A stretch of DNA of 64,000 bases from Planococcus shixiaomingii (GCF_030413615.1 NZ_CP129236.1:2278001-2342000), one strand, 5' to 3'. Positions 42,310 to 51,000 are shown, numbered from the stretch's first letter. Translations and numbers: made by a program. The notes: a model not told the origin generated them from the letters alone.

Positions 42310-42510
42310 TTATGTATAAGATATTACCGCATACAGAATGCCGCACAATATTATGCCTCCAAGCAGAAAAAGGCCTGTTTGCATTAAAAATTCTGCTACT
42401 TTACTTGGTTTACGTTCCATAGTATGACCTTGCAAAACACCGTTAGAAAGGCCTGTATTTGATGAATCTGGTTCGAATCCTTTATTTATGCGTTTTCTTC
42501 TCGGTTCCAT
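42310..42510 (-). CDS. Small membrane protein, 66 residues
   Basis: Not recognised. The basic, Ser/Asn-rich N-terminal ~40 residues (MEPRRKRINKGFEPDSS..) end in one transmembrane helix (about 43-63). The ATG at 42510 has GAGGAGG at 6 bases, so translation is very likely. Monocistronic; no terminator was recognised downstream. Confidence 0.78.
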   Translation of the reverse strand: MEPRRKRINKGFEPDSSNTGLSNGVLQGHTMERKPSKVAEFLMQTGLFLLGGIILCGILYAVISYT

Positions 42511-42638
42511 GGAGCTCCTCCTCGTTACATGAATTTAATTATAGTATTATATTATTTAATCTTACACTAAAGTTAACTTGTTAAGAAAGTCCTATTTCAA
42601 ACTATTTTGATAAAACCGCAACCCTTCTTATGTTTTTG

Positions 42639-42662
42639 GTTAACTTAAAAGGTCGTGGGTAT
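42639..42662 (+). promoter_or_regulatory. Candidate SigB-type promoter
   Basis: GTTAAC (42639-42644), 12 bp, and GGGTAT (42657-42662). The -10 is a perfect general-stress hexamer and the spacing is right; the -35 has one change from GTTTAA-type. It would give a leader of about 30 nt to the gene at 42700. Confidence 0.5.
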
Positions 42663-42699
42663 AGAATAAGAGAAGTTGACAAAGAAAGGAGCGTTTTTG

Positions 42700-43344
42700 A
42701 TGAAGGTGTTAGTTGTAGGGGCAAATGGCCAAATCGGGCGTCATTTTGTAAAGCTGTTAAGTGATGATCCAGACCATACGCCGATTGCGATGATACGGAA
42801 TGAAGAACAAATCAGCTTTTTCAACAGCTTGAATGTGGAATCCGTTCTAGTAAGTCTTGAAGACAGCGTCAAAGACATTGCGGGCGCCATGAATGGCTGC
42901 GACGCAGTGGTATTTACTGCGGGCAGCGGTGGGTCAACTGGCGCTGACAAGACATTATTGATCGATTTGGACGGTGCCGCAAAAACCATCGAAGCCGCGC
43001 AGCAAACTGGCACCGACCGCTTTTTAATGGTAAGCGCCATCCACGCAGATCGGCGTGAACAATGGGGAGAAGAAATTGCCCCGTATTATGTTGCAAAACA
43101 TCACGCGGATAATATTCTGCGTTCCAGCGGTTTGGCTTATACGATCATCCGGCCCGGTGCTTTGACTAACGATCCGGGAACAGGAAAAATCAAAGCCGGA
43201 GAAAACTTGGAACGAGGTTCCATTCCACGGGAAGACGTCGCTGTCGTCCTTTATAACGCCCTGACAAACGATCATCTCTCCGCAAAAACGTTTGAAATTG
43301 TTGCCGGGGACGATGACATTGCTGCAGCTTTAAATCGTTTGTAG
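42700..43344 (+). CDS. NAD(P)-binding SDR-like protein (YhfK type)
   Basis: 214-residue atypical short-chain dehydrogenase/NmrA-like protein with an N-terminal Rossmann motif VVGANGQIGRHF. It has GCDAVVFTAGSGGSTG, a Tyr-Tyr-x-x-x-Lys element (PYYVAKHHAD) and TIIRPGALTND, as in the YhfK/YwnB group. The ATG at 42700 has AAAGGAG at 8 bases; the extension to 42676 has none. The substrate is unknown. A SigB-like promoter suggests stress induction. Confidence 0.88.
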   Translation: MKVLVVGANGQIGRHFVKLLSDDPDHTPIAMIRNEEQISFFNSLNVESVLVSLEDSVKDIAGAMNGCDAVVFTAGSGGSTGADKTLLIDLDGAAKTIEAAQQTGTDRFLMVSAIHADRREQWGEEIAPYYVAKHHADNILRSSGLAYTIIRPGALTNDPGTGKIKAGENLERGSIPREDVAVVLYNALTNDHLSAKTFEIVAGDDDIAAALNRL

Positions 43345-43408
43345 TAAAAGTTTGGTTCTGTTAAAAGTGGTAGATTTCGCTGCTTGTCGCCGAAATTAAA
43401 AGCAAAAG

Positions 43409-43448
43409 AAAAGACCGTCAAATTCACCTGAATTTGACGGTCTTTTCT
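43409..43448 (+). terminator. Terminator after the SDR-like gene
   Basis: 18-bp perfect arms AAAAGACCGTCAAATTCA and its complement with a 2-base loop; TTTTC follows. Confidence 0.88.
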
Positions 43449-43586
43449 GATGGGCATAACCAAAAATCTGAATACTCCTGTTATAATAAATGGAAATTCA
43501 ATGTAATTTATTCTACATACAAAACCGGTTAATTAAAGAAGAAGAACTACTCAAACGAGACATTGAACTTTAAAGGAGGATGCTAA

Positions 43587-44060
43587 TTGAACGCATATTG
43601 CAAAGGGATTATCAACCAAATGGATATGGCGGTTGATTCAGTGGTGAATTTAATGCGTACGCTAAATGATACAGACCTGACCGTAAAACCGACTGCTGAT
43701 AAATGGTCGATTGGGGAGCTGCTCGCCCACATGTCGGTTATTTGCAAAGCGGATTTTCTAATTGGTACAGGAATATCAGAGGAGGAGCTGGACCGCTATT
43801 ACGAAGAAACAAAACCAGAGGCGAATCTGGATTCCATCACAAATACTTTACGAGATAACTATGCTTTTTTCAGAAAAAGTGTTGCTGAACTCGAAGAAAA
43901 CGAGCTAATGAAAGAAACTACGTCCTTCTTTGGAAGTGTGCATTCTCGCTACGAATGGCTGCTGGATACACAGGCGCATTTTTACCATCACCGGGGACAG
44001 CTGCACGCCATGATTGTTCACGTTCTACAACAGGAGCCAAATGTTCAGCTTTTTGAATAA
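43587..44060 (+). CDS. DinB-family protein
   Basis: 157-residue DinB/YfiT-type four-helix protein. Metal-ligand His residues appear as HM in ELLAHMSV (His48) and as HFYHHRGQLH (His131, His134/135). The family includes bacillithiol transferases and damage-induced proteins; the role here is not identified. The TTG start at 43587 has AAAGGAGG at 7 bases. It is monocistronic, and nothing else is seen in the 240 bp before it apart from the terminator of the previous gene. Confidence 0.9.
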   Translation: MNAYCKGIINQMDMAVDSVVNLMRTLNDTDLTVKPTADKWSIGELLAHMSVICKADFLIGTGISEEELDRYYEETKPEANLDSITNTLRDNYAFFRKSVAELEENELMKETTSFFGSVHSRYEWLLDTQAHFYHHRGQLHAMIVHVLQQEPNVQLFE

Positions 44061-44190
44061 GGTGAGGTCCTACTTTGCAGCCGATTCAAACTGATAAAGA
44101 CTGACAACATCCTTAGCTTTTGATCGTTTCATGCCATAAAAATAGACCGGATTGATTGAGTTGAATCGTATATGCGTGAATGATAACGTT

Positions 44191-44214
44191 AAAAAGCACC
44201 GCAATATGCGGTGC
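44191..44214 (-). terminator. Terminator of the 81-residue gene
   Basis: Arms GCACCGCA and TGCGGTGC with loop ATA, followed by five T on the minus strand. Confidence 0.85.
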
Positions 44215-44249
44215 CATCAGAATTTTTCAAATAACTAAAGATGCCATTT

Positions 44250-44495
44250 TTAAGCCTGCAATCTTACATTCTTCATGCCTAATACCAGCTGGGTTACAAA
44301 TGCTATCGAACAAAATGCAATTGCGAAATAGCCCATCATTGAGATCGGTTGCATAGCAAGGGTTTGGACAACTAGCAGCAGCATTAACAATGCAATTGCA
44401 AAATTTAACACGTAGGGTTTATCATAAAATTTTTTAGAAGCGATTCCTACGAAAATCGCCGTGGCAATGATTAATAGCAAAAGAAACATACCCAT
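44250..44495 (-). CDS. Hypothetical membrane protein, 81 residues
   Basis: Not recognised. Three transmembrane helices (about 3-19, 28-46, 52-72) with short basic loops. Start ATG with AGAGGA about 13 bases upstream, which is far; a second ATG two codons later does not improve this. A clear terminator follows, so I keep the gene. Confidence 0.65.
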   Translation of the reverse strand: MGMFLLLLIIATAIFVGIASKKFYDKPYVLNFAIALLMLLLVVQTLAMQPISMMGYFAIAFCSIAFVTQLVLGMKNVRLQA

Positions 44496-44563
44496 TAAAG
44501 CTTACACATCCTCTTTACAATTTCTTTAAAGTTTAGCATATTTTCGGCCAAATCGATATAGCT

Positions 44564-45061
44564 TTACGGCAGTTGATCGTAGGCGAGCCGTTTTATGACT
44601 TTTTCATGCTGCGGAAAATCTTTCAGCAATTCAGCTTGGCTGTAAAGTTTAAAATCAGCAAAGTCAAAACCTGGAGACACCATGCAGCCGACAAGGGAAA
44701 ATGTATTTTCTTCGTCCACAGATGAACCGAATATACTGCCTTTTTCGACAAGCACTTGAGGCTTCTCCCCTTTTTCCATTTCAAGCCCTAATTTTTCCTG
44801 ACGGTAAGTTCCTGCAGGATCGATAATGTGAACGGTCAACGAACTTCCGGCATGAAAATACCACAACTCATCAGACAACAATTGATGGAAATGGGAAATG
44901 TTTTCCGATCGCAGCAAAAAATAGATGCTCGTATATAAATTGCGCTGGCCTGGATGGCTTTCACGTTCAATCGTTTCCCGGGACTTGAACGATTGTTTAA
45001 AATAGCCTCCTTCCGGGTGTTCTTCCATGTTAAGATGATCGATCCAATAGTCTGCATTCAT
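44564..45061 (-). CDS. Cupin-domain protein (DUF985 type)
   Basis: 165-residue cupin. The N-terminus (WIDHLNMEEHPEGGYFKQSF) and the metal-type motif SHFHQLLSDELWYFHAGSSL mark the DUF985/cupin_5 family, of unknown reaction. A second half includes GSIFGSSVDEENTFSLVGCMVSPGFDFADF. ATG with GGCAGG at 8 bases. It is monocistronic. Confidence 0.9.
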   Translation of the reverse strand: MNADYWIDHLNMEEHPEGGYFKQSFKSRETIERESHPGQRNLYTSIYFLLRSENISHFHQLLSDELWYFHAGSSLTVHIIDPAGTYRQEKLGLEMEKGEKPQVLVEKGSIFGSSVDEENTFSLVGCMVSPGFDFADFKLYSQAELLKDFPQHEKVIKRLAYDQLP

Positions 45062-45234
45062 GTAGCATACCTGCCTTTATATTGTTATTTCTTTTCTGCC
45101 TTTTCCTATTCATTATATAGCAGCCGATGAAACCCGAGGAAAAGAATTACGAATAACCTTCAAGGTGATGGAACGCGGAACGTTGATGTCTGCGTTTTGA
45201 TGAGAGATTCAACTTGCCCGAGTGGAACGAATCT

Positions 45235-45263
45235 AAAAAAAGCTTGGAGAAATTTCTCCAAGC
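45235..45263 (-). terminator. Terminator of the amidohydrolase-yueD operon
   Basis: Palindrome GCTTGGAGAAA/TTTCTCCAAGC (45242-45263), followed by seven T on the minus strand. Confidence 0.9.
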
Positions 45264-45270
45264 CCTGCTG

Positions 45271-45480
45271 TCATTTCTTCAGCTGGCGCATTTCTGCGAC
45301 CGCTGCATTAAATTTATCAAAATCAAATTCCACGCTATTCGGCTTATAAAAATACAAAATCGAGCCCTTTTCTCCTTGGGCCAACATATGATTGACCACC
45401 GCTTTAGGGCTGGCCATATCAACTCCTGTTTGTTCTGCCTGGTTTAATTTCTGCAAAATCTCTTGTGGCGTCTTGGTCAT
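45271..45480 (-). CDS. Hypothetical 69-residue protein coupled to YueD
   Basis: Not recognised. Soluble, 69 residues, two halves of mixed charge (VVNHMLAQGEKGSILYFYKPN, FDKFNAAVAEMRQLKK). The ATG at 45480 overlaps the yueD stop (ATGA) with AAAAGGAG 8 bases upstream. It is the last gene of the operon, just before the terminator. Very likely real. Confidence 0.78.
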   Translation of the reverse strand: MTKTPQEILQKLNQAEQTGVDMASPKAVVNHMLAQGEKGSILYFYKPNSVEFDFDKFNAAVAEMRQLKK

Positions 45481-46226
45481 TGAGGAAACTCCTTTTCTTC
45501 ATCATAAATTGGCAAGTTCCGAAGGTCCAAAACCGGATTTAGCGACTCAAAATCAGAGCGCTGCATTAAAGTGATGAGCTGTGCTGCCGTTTCTTCCGGT
45601 GTGCTCAGTGCACCAGTTTCTTTATAGCCCTTGAACCGGTCAATCAACGGAAAAGCGCTTGCATCGCTTTCCCGTATCTTTTCTTGCATGCCGGTATCGA
45701 TTATGCCAGGAGCTACTGATACCACTTTAACTTGGGCAGTTTCCGCATCAAGAACCCGACTGAAATGGTCAAGCCCTGCTTTTCCTGCACAATAGGCACT
45801 CCATCCCTCATATACTTTCCGCCCGGCTCCCGATGAAATATTGACGATCGATTTTTTAATTTCGGAATCTCTAAACTGCGCAATAAAAGCAGAACTTAAT
45901 ATCATCGGCGCTGTTAAATTCAGCGCGATGCTCGCTTGAATGTCAGCCGGATCATTCTGATAAGCGAGGCCGATCGGCTCGACAGTTCCTGCATTGTTGA
46001 TCAGCGTAACGCTTTGTACGTTTTTTGGAAGCAAGCCTGCAATGTCTCCCATTAATCCTTGAATTTTGGGCAAATCGGTTAAGTCGAACGAGAGAAAATG
46101 TGCTCCCGACCACTGCTCATCAGCTGAACGGGCAATGCCTATGACAAATTGCCCCGCTTCAATCAATTGGCGGCAAAGCGCCAAACCAATACCTTGAGAA
46201 GCGCCGGTTACAATATACACTTCCAT
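45477..46226 (-). CDS. yueD: SDR oxidoreductase, YueD/benzil reductase type
   Basis: 249-residue short-chain dehydrogenase. Cofactor loop TGASQGIG (residues 7-14), NNAG (LINNAGTVEPIG), catalytic Ser in ISSGAG and the YxxxK as YCAGK. The sequence is like YueD, which reduces benzil to (S)-benzoin in vitro; the physiological substrate is unknown. Its ATG overlaps the stop of the amidohydrolase by one base, with only a weak GGTGATG RBS. Operon amidohydrolase-yueD-69 aa. Confidence 0.88.
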   Translation of the reverse strand: MEVYIVTGASQGIGLALCRQLIEAGQFVIGIARSADEQWSGAHFLSFDLTDLPKIQGLMGDIAGLLPKNVQSVTLINNAGTVEPIGLAYQNDPADIQASIALNLTAPMILSSAFIAQFRDSEIKKSIVNISSGAGRKVYEGWSAYCAGKAGLDHFSRVLDAETAQVKVVSVAPGIIDTGMQEKIRESDASAFPLIDRFKGYKETGALSTPEETAAQLITLMQRSDFESLNPVLDLRNLPIYDEEKEFPQ

Positions 46227-47809
46227 CAGTTCATCACCGCGCCAGCTTTTTGGAACATAATATCGCCAGCGACCACAGTCATTTCCACTTGTGCTTCCAG
46301 AAGCTGTTCTTCGTTTCCATCAAACAAGTCGCGGTCAAAAATGGTGAAATCCGCATCATATCCTTCTTTAATGAGTCCTCTTTCATGTTCCTTGCAGATG
46401 GCTGCCGCTGAGCCGCTCGTATAAAGTTGAATGGCTTCAAAGCGGGAAAGTTTTTCTTCCGGCAAATAGCCTTCGTGTGTTTCATACGGATTTCTTCTCG
46501 TTACAGCTGCATAGATGCCAAGGCGTGGATCCACTTCTTCAATCGGCGCATCCGAACCGCCTGCAAGAATCAAACCGCTATCCAGCAACTTTTTCCATGC
46601 GTAGGCCCATTCCATCCGTTCTTCACCGAGCCGCTCCACTACCCACGGAAAATCGGAAGTCACGAAGCTTGGCTGCAGATCAAGGATGACATCAAGTTTT
46701 TGCATGCGTTCAACCAGATCTTTTCGGACAATCACCGTGTGAATCAAGCGATCGCGTTTGCCTTCAGGTACAGGATGCGCTTCGATGGCATCTAGCGCTT
46801 TTTCCAGGCCAAGATCACCAATTACATGAATGGCGATTGCTTCACCGTATTTACGCGCCATGGCCACAAGTTCTTTTAATTCCAAATCTCCATGGATTGC
46901 CACACCGCTTGTGGACGGATCATCATTATATGGTTTGCTGAGAAGCGCCGTTCTGCCTCCCAACGCCCCGTCCGCGAATATTTTCATCGCGCCTGGATCA
47001 ATAAAGGGTTCACCGTATTCGGCGCCAGCCATCATTTTTTCAAATTCGCTGTGTGCACGCAATAAATTGGCGCGGAATTTTCGGTTTTCTTTAATCACAT
47101 TTTTAAATGCTTGCAGCGGGCGGGAATAATCGCCGTAGTATCCCATGTCTTCTGTATGGGCGCCGGTCAAACCGAGCGACAGCAAATTATCCACCGACAT
47201 TTCAAGTGCGCGCGTCAAATAGGCGACACTGACTTCCGGAACTTTAGCGAATACCATGTCCTGTGCCGCATCCAGCAAATAGCCTGTCGGTTCGCCGTCG
47301 TTATCACGCACAATGACCCCGCCTTCCGGATCAGGTGTGTCTTTTGTGATGCCAGCCAGTGCCAGTGCACTGGAGTTCGCAAGAATTGCGTGCCTGCAGA
47401 TTCGTTTCAGCAGCATTGGCGCTTCTGTAATTTCGTCCAATTCTTGCCGGTGAAAGATTTTTCGGTCGGGAAAATTATTTTCGTTCCAGCCTTCCCCGAT
47501 AAACCAGTCGTTATTTATGATATTTGCTGTAGCTTGATGCAACCGCTCTTTCATTTCTTCTGCAGATTCAATTTTCGACAAATCCACGCGCAGCAACTTC
47601 TCGCCGTGCCCGATCATGTGCATATGGCTATCCACAAAACCTGGGTAGACTACTTTGCCTTTCAAATCCACTTCCCGGTCTGCTTCATTTTTTAATTGGT
47701 CATATGTACCGAGCTTTGATATCTTGCCCTCTTCGACTAAAACCGCTTGAACGGTCTCGCTTTCAGCAGACATGGTATAAATAAGGCCTCCGTGCCATAA
47801 CACTTTCAT
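46226..47809 (-). CDS. Amidohydrolase of the YtcJ type
   Basis: 527-residue metal-dependent amidohydrolase (YtcJ-like). The metal-binding HxH is DSHMHMIGHG, with later IHVIGDLGLEKALDA (His), RLIHTVIVRKD and the catalytic Asp in AGGSDAPIEEVDP. A small beta domain of N- and C-terminal strands is typical (LKGKVVYPGFVDSH; GYDADFTIFDRD). The ATG at 47809 has AAAAGGAG at 7 bases; the extension to 47863 has no RBS. The substrate class is unknown. First gene of the operon. Confidence 0.92.
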   Translation of the reverse strand: MKVLWHGGLIYTMSAESETVQAVLVEEGKISKLGTYDQLKNEADREVDLKGKVVYPGFVDSHMHMIGHGEKLLRVDLSKIESAEEMKERLHQATANIINNDWFIGEGWNENNFPDRKIFHRQELDEITEAPMLLKRICRHAILANSSALALAGITKDTPDPEGGVIVRDNDGEPTGYLLDAAQDMVFAKVPEVSVAYLTRALEMSVDNLLSLGLTGAHTEDMGYYGDYSRPLQAFKNVIKENRKFRANLLRAHSEFEKMMAGAEYGEPFIDPGAMKIFADGALGGRTALLSKPYNDDPSTSGVAIHGDLELKELVAMARKYGEAIAIHVIGDLGLEKALDAIEAHPVPEGKRDRLIHTVIVRKDLVERMQKLDVILDLQPSFVTSDFPWVVERLGEERMEWAYAWKKLLDSGLILAGGSDAPIEEVDPRLGIYAAVTRRNPYETHEGYLPEEKLSRFEAIQLYTSGSAAAICKEHERGLIKEGYDADFTIFDRDLFDGNEEQLLEAQVEMTVVAGDIMFQKAGAVMN

Positions 47810-47931
47810 TTGACCACTCCTTTTCTCTTTATTCATCATAAATCCAATCCATGAAGTGTACAATAAGATTGATTTGAATTAACTAAAATATTTGTGTAAT
47901 CTTCTAAAAAGAACATGAAAGCGATTTATGC

Positions 47932-47983
47932 TATAATTATTTTCATATTAAGAAAGCAGAGGTGAACCCTCCAAGCCGGAGGG
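47932..47983 (+). promoter_or_regulatory. Promoter and RBS-sequestering leader of the CorC-like gene
   Basis: TGC-TATAAT (47929-47937) is an extended -10. In the ~45-nt leader CCCTCC (47967-47972) pairs with GGAGGG (47978-47983), which is the Shine-Dalgarno of the TTG start at 47989. An earlier GAGG (47959-47962) can pair instead with CCTC (47968-47971), so two hairpins exclude each other. Confidence 0.55.
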
Positions 47984-47988
47984 ACCAA

Positions 47989-49329
47989 TTGGACAGTATA
48001 CTTATAGTGAATTTATTTTTGGTCGTTTTGCTGATTGCTTTAACGGCTTTATTTGTCGGCTCGGAATTCTCCATCATCAAAGTGAGAATGTCCCGAATCG
48101 ACCAGCTCATTTCAGAAGGCCACAAGGGAGCAATACGAACCAAAAAAATCATTGATAACTTGGATTACTATTTATCAGCGTGTCAGCTTGGTATTACCGT
48201 AACAGCACTCGGACTAGGGTGGCTCGGGGAACCGACGGTGGAACGGATGCTGCATCCGCTCTTTGAACATTTGGACGTCGGGGAAACAACAGCATCTATT
48301 TTTTCAGTAGCTATCGCTTTCACGCTGATTACATATATCCATGTAGTCATCGGGGAATTGGCGCCTAAAACATTGGCGATTCAATATGCTGAAAACATGG
48401 CATTGTTTTTCTCTCGTCCCTTGCTCATTTTCGGTGTTGTAATGGGTCCGTTTATTTGGTTGATGAACGGCTCAGCACGGGTCTTTCTTCGGATGTTCGG
48501 CATTGAGCCGGCGGGGCATGAACAAGCCCACTCCGAAGAAGAATTGAAAATCATTATGACGCACAGTTATCAAAGCGGTGAAATCAACCAAACCGAGCTG
48601 TCCTATATGCAAAACATTTTTTCTTTTGATGAACGCACGGCAAAAGACATTATGCTGCCGCGTACACAGATGGAAACCATTTCGCTTGAGATGGATCACG
48701 ACGATTTGATGGAAATTGTACGGGACAATCAATTTACACGGTTCCCTGTTACCGAAAACGGTGATAAAGATGACATCATTGGATTCATCAACATAAAAGA
48801 AATGCTTACGAACTACACGTATAAACAGGACTTAAAAGAAAGCACAATTGTACATGATATACCTTTTGTCCATGAGCTAGCTCCTATTCAAGACGTTTTG
48901 CGCAAGATGCAGAAAGAACGGGTTCATATGGCTATAGTCATCGATGAATACGGCGGAACTGCAGGCGTCATTACGATGGAAGATATTTTGGAGGAAATCG
49001 TTGGAGAAATTCGCGACGAATTTGATGATAATGAACAAGAAGACATTAAAGCGATTGATGCCGACAATTATTTGTTGAACGGCCGATTCCTGCTTTCCGA
49101 CCTGGAAGAACGTTTCGCTATAACATTCGATGACAGCGAAGACGTTGACACCATCGGCGGTTGGATTCAGCTGAAAAATACCGATATTCAAGAAGGCGGT
49201 TCTGTCTCTTTGCCAAACCACACTGTAACCGTCAAAGAAATGGAAAATCACCAAATCATTTCGGTATTATTGACGAAACTTCCTGAACAGGATGAAACAG
49301 AAAAAGACATTCCAAATTTAGAAGTATAA
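47989..49329 (+). CDS. HlyC/CorC-family (CNNM-like) transporter
   Basis: 446-residue membrane protein of the UPF0053/HlyC-CorC family, implicated in Mg2+ or other divalent cation transport. The N-terminal DUF21/CNNM domain has about four helices (residues 1-160), including SEFSIIKVRMSRIDQL, GLGWLGEPTVE and VVIGELAPKTLAIQY. Two CBS domains (about 215-335) and a C-terminal CorC/HlyC domain (about 350-430) follow. The TTG at 47989 has GGAGGG at 5 bases; the GTG at 47962 in the same frame would run the hairpin into the protein. It is monocistronic. Confidence 0.92.
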   Translation: MDSILIVNLFLVVLLIALTALFVGSEFSIIKVRMSRIDQLISEGHKGAIRTKKIIDNLDYYLSACQLGITVTALGLGWLGEPTVERMLHPLFEHLDVGETTASIFSVAIAFTLITYIHVVIGELAPKTLAIQYAENMALFFSRPLLIFGVVMGPFIWLMNGSARVFLRMFGIEPAGHEQAHSEEELKIIMTHSYQSGEINQTELSYMQNIFSFDERTAKDIMLPRTQMETISLEMDHDDLMEIVRDNQFTRFPVTENGDKDDIIGFINIKEMLTNYTYKQDLKESTIVHDIPFVHELAPIQDVLRKMQKERVHMAIVIDEYGGTAGVITMEDILEEIVGEIRDEFDDNEQEDIKAIDADNYLLNGRFLLSDLEERFAITFDDSEDVDTIGGWIQLKNTDIQEGGSVSLPNHTVTVKEMENHQIISVLLTKLPEQDETEKDIPNLEV

Positions 49330-49332
49330 TCA

Positions 49333-49366
49333 AAAACCTCCTTCAGTTCTGAAGGAGGTTTTTATA
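49333..49366 (+). terminator. Terminator of the CorC-like gene
   Basis: 14-bp perfect arms AAAACCTCCTTCAG and CTGAAGGAGGTTTT with a 2-base loop and T run. Its arms are identical to those at 50027-50059. Confidence 0.92.
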
Positions 49367-49371
49367 CTATA

Positions 49372-50020
49372 AACAAAGTTTAGGATAGATGAATAAAGCT
49401 GCAGAAATCAACCGGGCCGGACACTTCGCTTTCCGTGGGCTCGGCTTCAGCCTCCTCGTCACTGAAAAGACTGTTGCTCCTGTCTCTGCATCGCTTCGCT
49501 AGCTTCGAGACATGAAAAAGCGTTGCATCGCTGCGCTAGCTTCGTCGCAAAGACATGGCCTCAAGACTTTCGGCCAATGTCTTGCCTGCTGGGTCTTCCG
49601 CTCAAGTCGCTACGCTGCTCCCACAGGAGTTTGCGTGTCTGGCCCGGTTGGGTTTCTCTCTTAAATCTGAGTGAATTCTTCCATTCAAGTGTTGTGACTC
49701 TTTAAAAGCCGGTGCAAGACACTTTGTATGCCCTTCTTGCTTCAAGAACCGTAGCGCAAGCCGGCGGAAACCCTCTGCTCCTGCATCGCTGCGCTGCTTC
49801 GTCGCAAAGACTTGGCCTCACTGCCATCGGCCATTGTCTTTCCTGCGGGGCAGCGGAGCGACGAAGTGCCGAAGTGCCGAAATCCACTCGGGACGCCAGG
49901 ACCGAGTTAGTTCGGCTCGAGCCCGCGGAAAGCGTCCGGCTGAAGCGAAGGTGCCGGTATCGTTCCGGTAGAATGTGTATATTTATTCCGGTAAAAAGTT
50001 ACCTATTCTTTTGTCTACAA
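49372..50020. mobile_element. Nested GC-rich MITE-like repeat, copy B
   Basis: Same framework as the element at 16465-16906: AACCGGGCCGGACACTTCGC block (from 49410), GCCCGGTTGGG (49642-49652), the right module GAAGTGCCGAAATCC.. (from 49870), ending GCGAAGGTGC (about 49955). Each module carries an extra insertion with related sequence (GCATCGCT..CTTCGTCGCAAAGAC..TGGCCTCA), once near 49470-49590 and once near 49775-49850. Outer ends show a degenerate inverted repeat (TATAAACAAAGTTTAGG at 49372 and the complement of ..CCTATTCTTTTGTCTACA near 50020). No transposase. It lies between convergent genes and between two matching terminators. Confidence 0.62.
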
Positions 50021-50026
50021 GCTCCA

Positions 50027-50060
50027 AAAACCTCCTTCAGCGCTGCTGAAGGAGGTTTTA
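50027..50060 (-). terminator. Terminator of the sulfurtransferase gene
   Basis: 14-bp perfect arms AAAACCTCCTTCAG and CTGAAGGAGGTTTT with loop CGCTG; five T on the minus strand. Confidence 0.92.
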
Positions 50061-50067
50061 TTTCAGG

Positions 50068-50997
50068 CTATTTTTTCTCTAATTGTGATTTTTCAAATTC
50101 AAATTTTTTCATCAGCATTTCGCCCGTGTAACCTTCTTGGATCAAGTGCGCCAAAATTGCTTTTGTTTCTTCGTCTGCAGCTTCTGGATGCTCTGAACGG
50201 TCAATCTCCACAACGTTCTCTTCATCATTTATCCAGTCTGAAAAACTGCCGGTATACAAACGCAGCTGATGGTGCCCTTTTTCGGCTAGTACAGTGTACA
50301 ACGCAGCTGCCGACACTCCACTGCCACAATAAACGACAGCCGGTTCATTTTTCTGAAGCACTTCGCTAAAATCAACATCTTCGTAAAACTCCTGGTTATG
50401 GACAAGTTGGGCCCAGTCAAAATTTCGTGCACCCGGTATGCGGCCAGCCACTTTGTCGAGCGGTTCGTTGATGCCGGCATAGCGTTCTGCTGAACGCGCA
50501 TCAATCAAGATGCCAAGTTCTTTGCCGGCAATAATGCTTTTCACGTAATTGCGGTCAGCATAAAGGGAATCATCAAATTGAAGTTCCGCAAAAGTCGGCT
50601 CATATTCAGGAACAGCGGCAGAAACCGCAATCCCTTTATTTTTTAAAGCGGAAAAGCCGTGTTTACTGATAAAAACTTGCTCAAAGCCGGCATATTTCAA
50701 GAGCCACCAAGCACGGGCGGCGAAAGGCGAACCTCCTTGATCATAAATGACGACCCGGTCTTCCGATGTCAACCCGCTTGAACGCACCAACCGCGTCAAT
50801 TGGTCTTTGGATGGCATCGGATGGCGTCCGCCTTCGATTTCCATGTCGGACAAATCCTTCTCCAAATCCCAGAAAACCGCCCCAGCAACATGCTCTTGCT
50901 CATAAAGATTTCGTCCCTGCTCCGGCTTCCCCAGTTCAAACCTTGCATCAATCCAACGGTAATTTTCAGTATCTGTCGTTTCAATAAAAACGCTCAT
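50068..50997 (-). CDS. Sulfurtransferase (3-mercaptopyruvate/thiosulfate type)
   Basis: 309-residue tandem rhodanese protein. The catalytic loop is CGSGVSA (Cys224), the six-residue type of 3-mercaptopyruvate sulfurtransferases; the N-terminal rhodanese copy has a non-catalytic loop (VVIYDQGGSPFAARAWW). The domain linker has GGRHPMPSKDQ. The ATG at 50997 has AAAGGGTG at 6 bases, and the gene starts right after the dynamin stop, so it is coupled. It may supply sulfane sulfur; no partner is nearby. Confidence 0.93.
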   Translation of the reverse strand: MSVFIETTDTENYRWIDARFELGKPEQGRNLYEQEHVAGAVFWDLEKDLSDMEIEGGRHPMPSKDQLTRLVRSSGLTSEDRVVIYDQGGSPFAARAWWLLKYAGFEQVFISKHGFSALKNKGIAVSAAVPEYEPTFAELQFDDSLYADRNYVKSIIAGKELGILIDARSAERYAGINEPLDKVAGRIPGARNFDWAQLVHNQEFYEDVDFSEVLQKNEPAVVYCGSGVSAAALYTVLAEKGHHQLRLYTGSFSDWINDEENVVEIDRSEHPEAADEETKAILAHLIQEGYTGEMLMKKFEFEKSQLEKK

Positions 50998-51000
50998 CAC

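Noticed and set aside
47940..47990. preQ1 or other known riboswitch before the CorC-like gene
   Set aside because: The GAGG..CCTC stem recalls a preQ1-I start, but the A-rich tail and core residues are missing.
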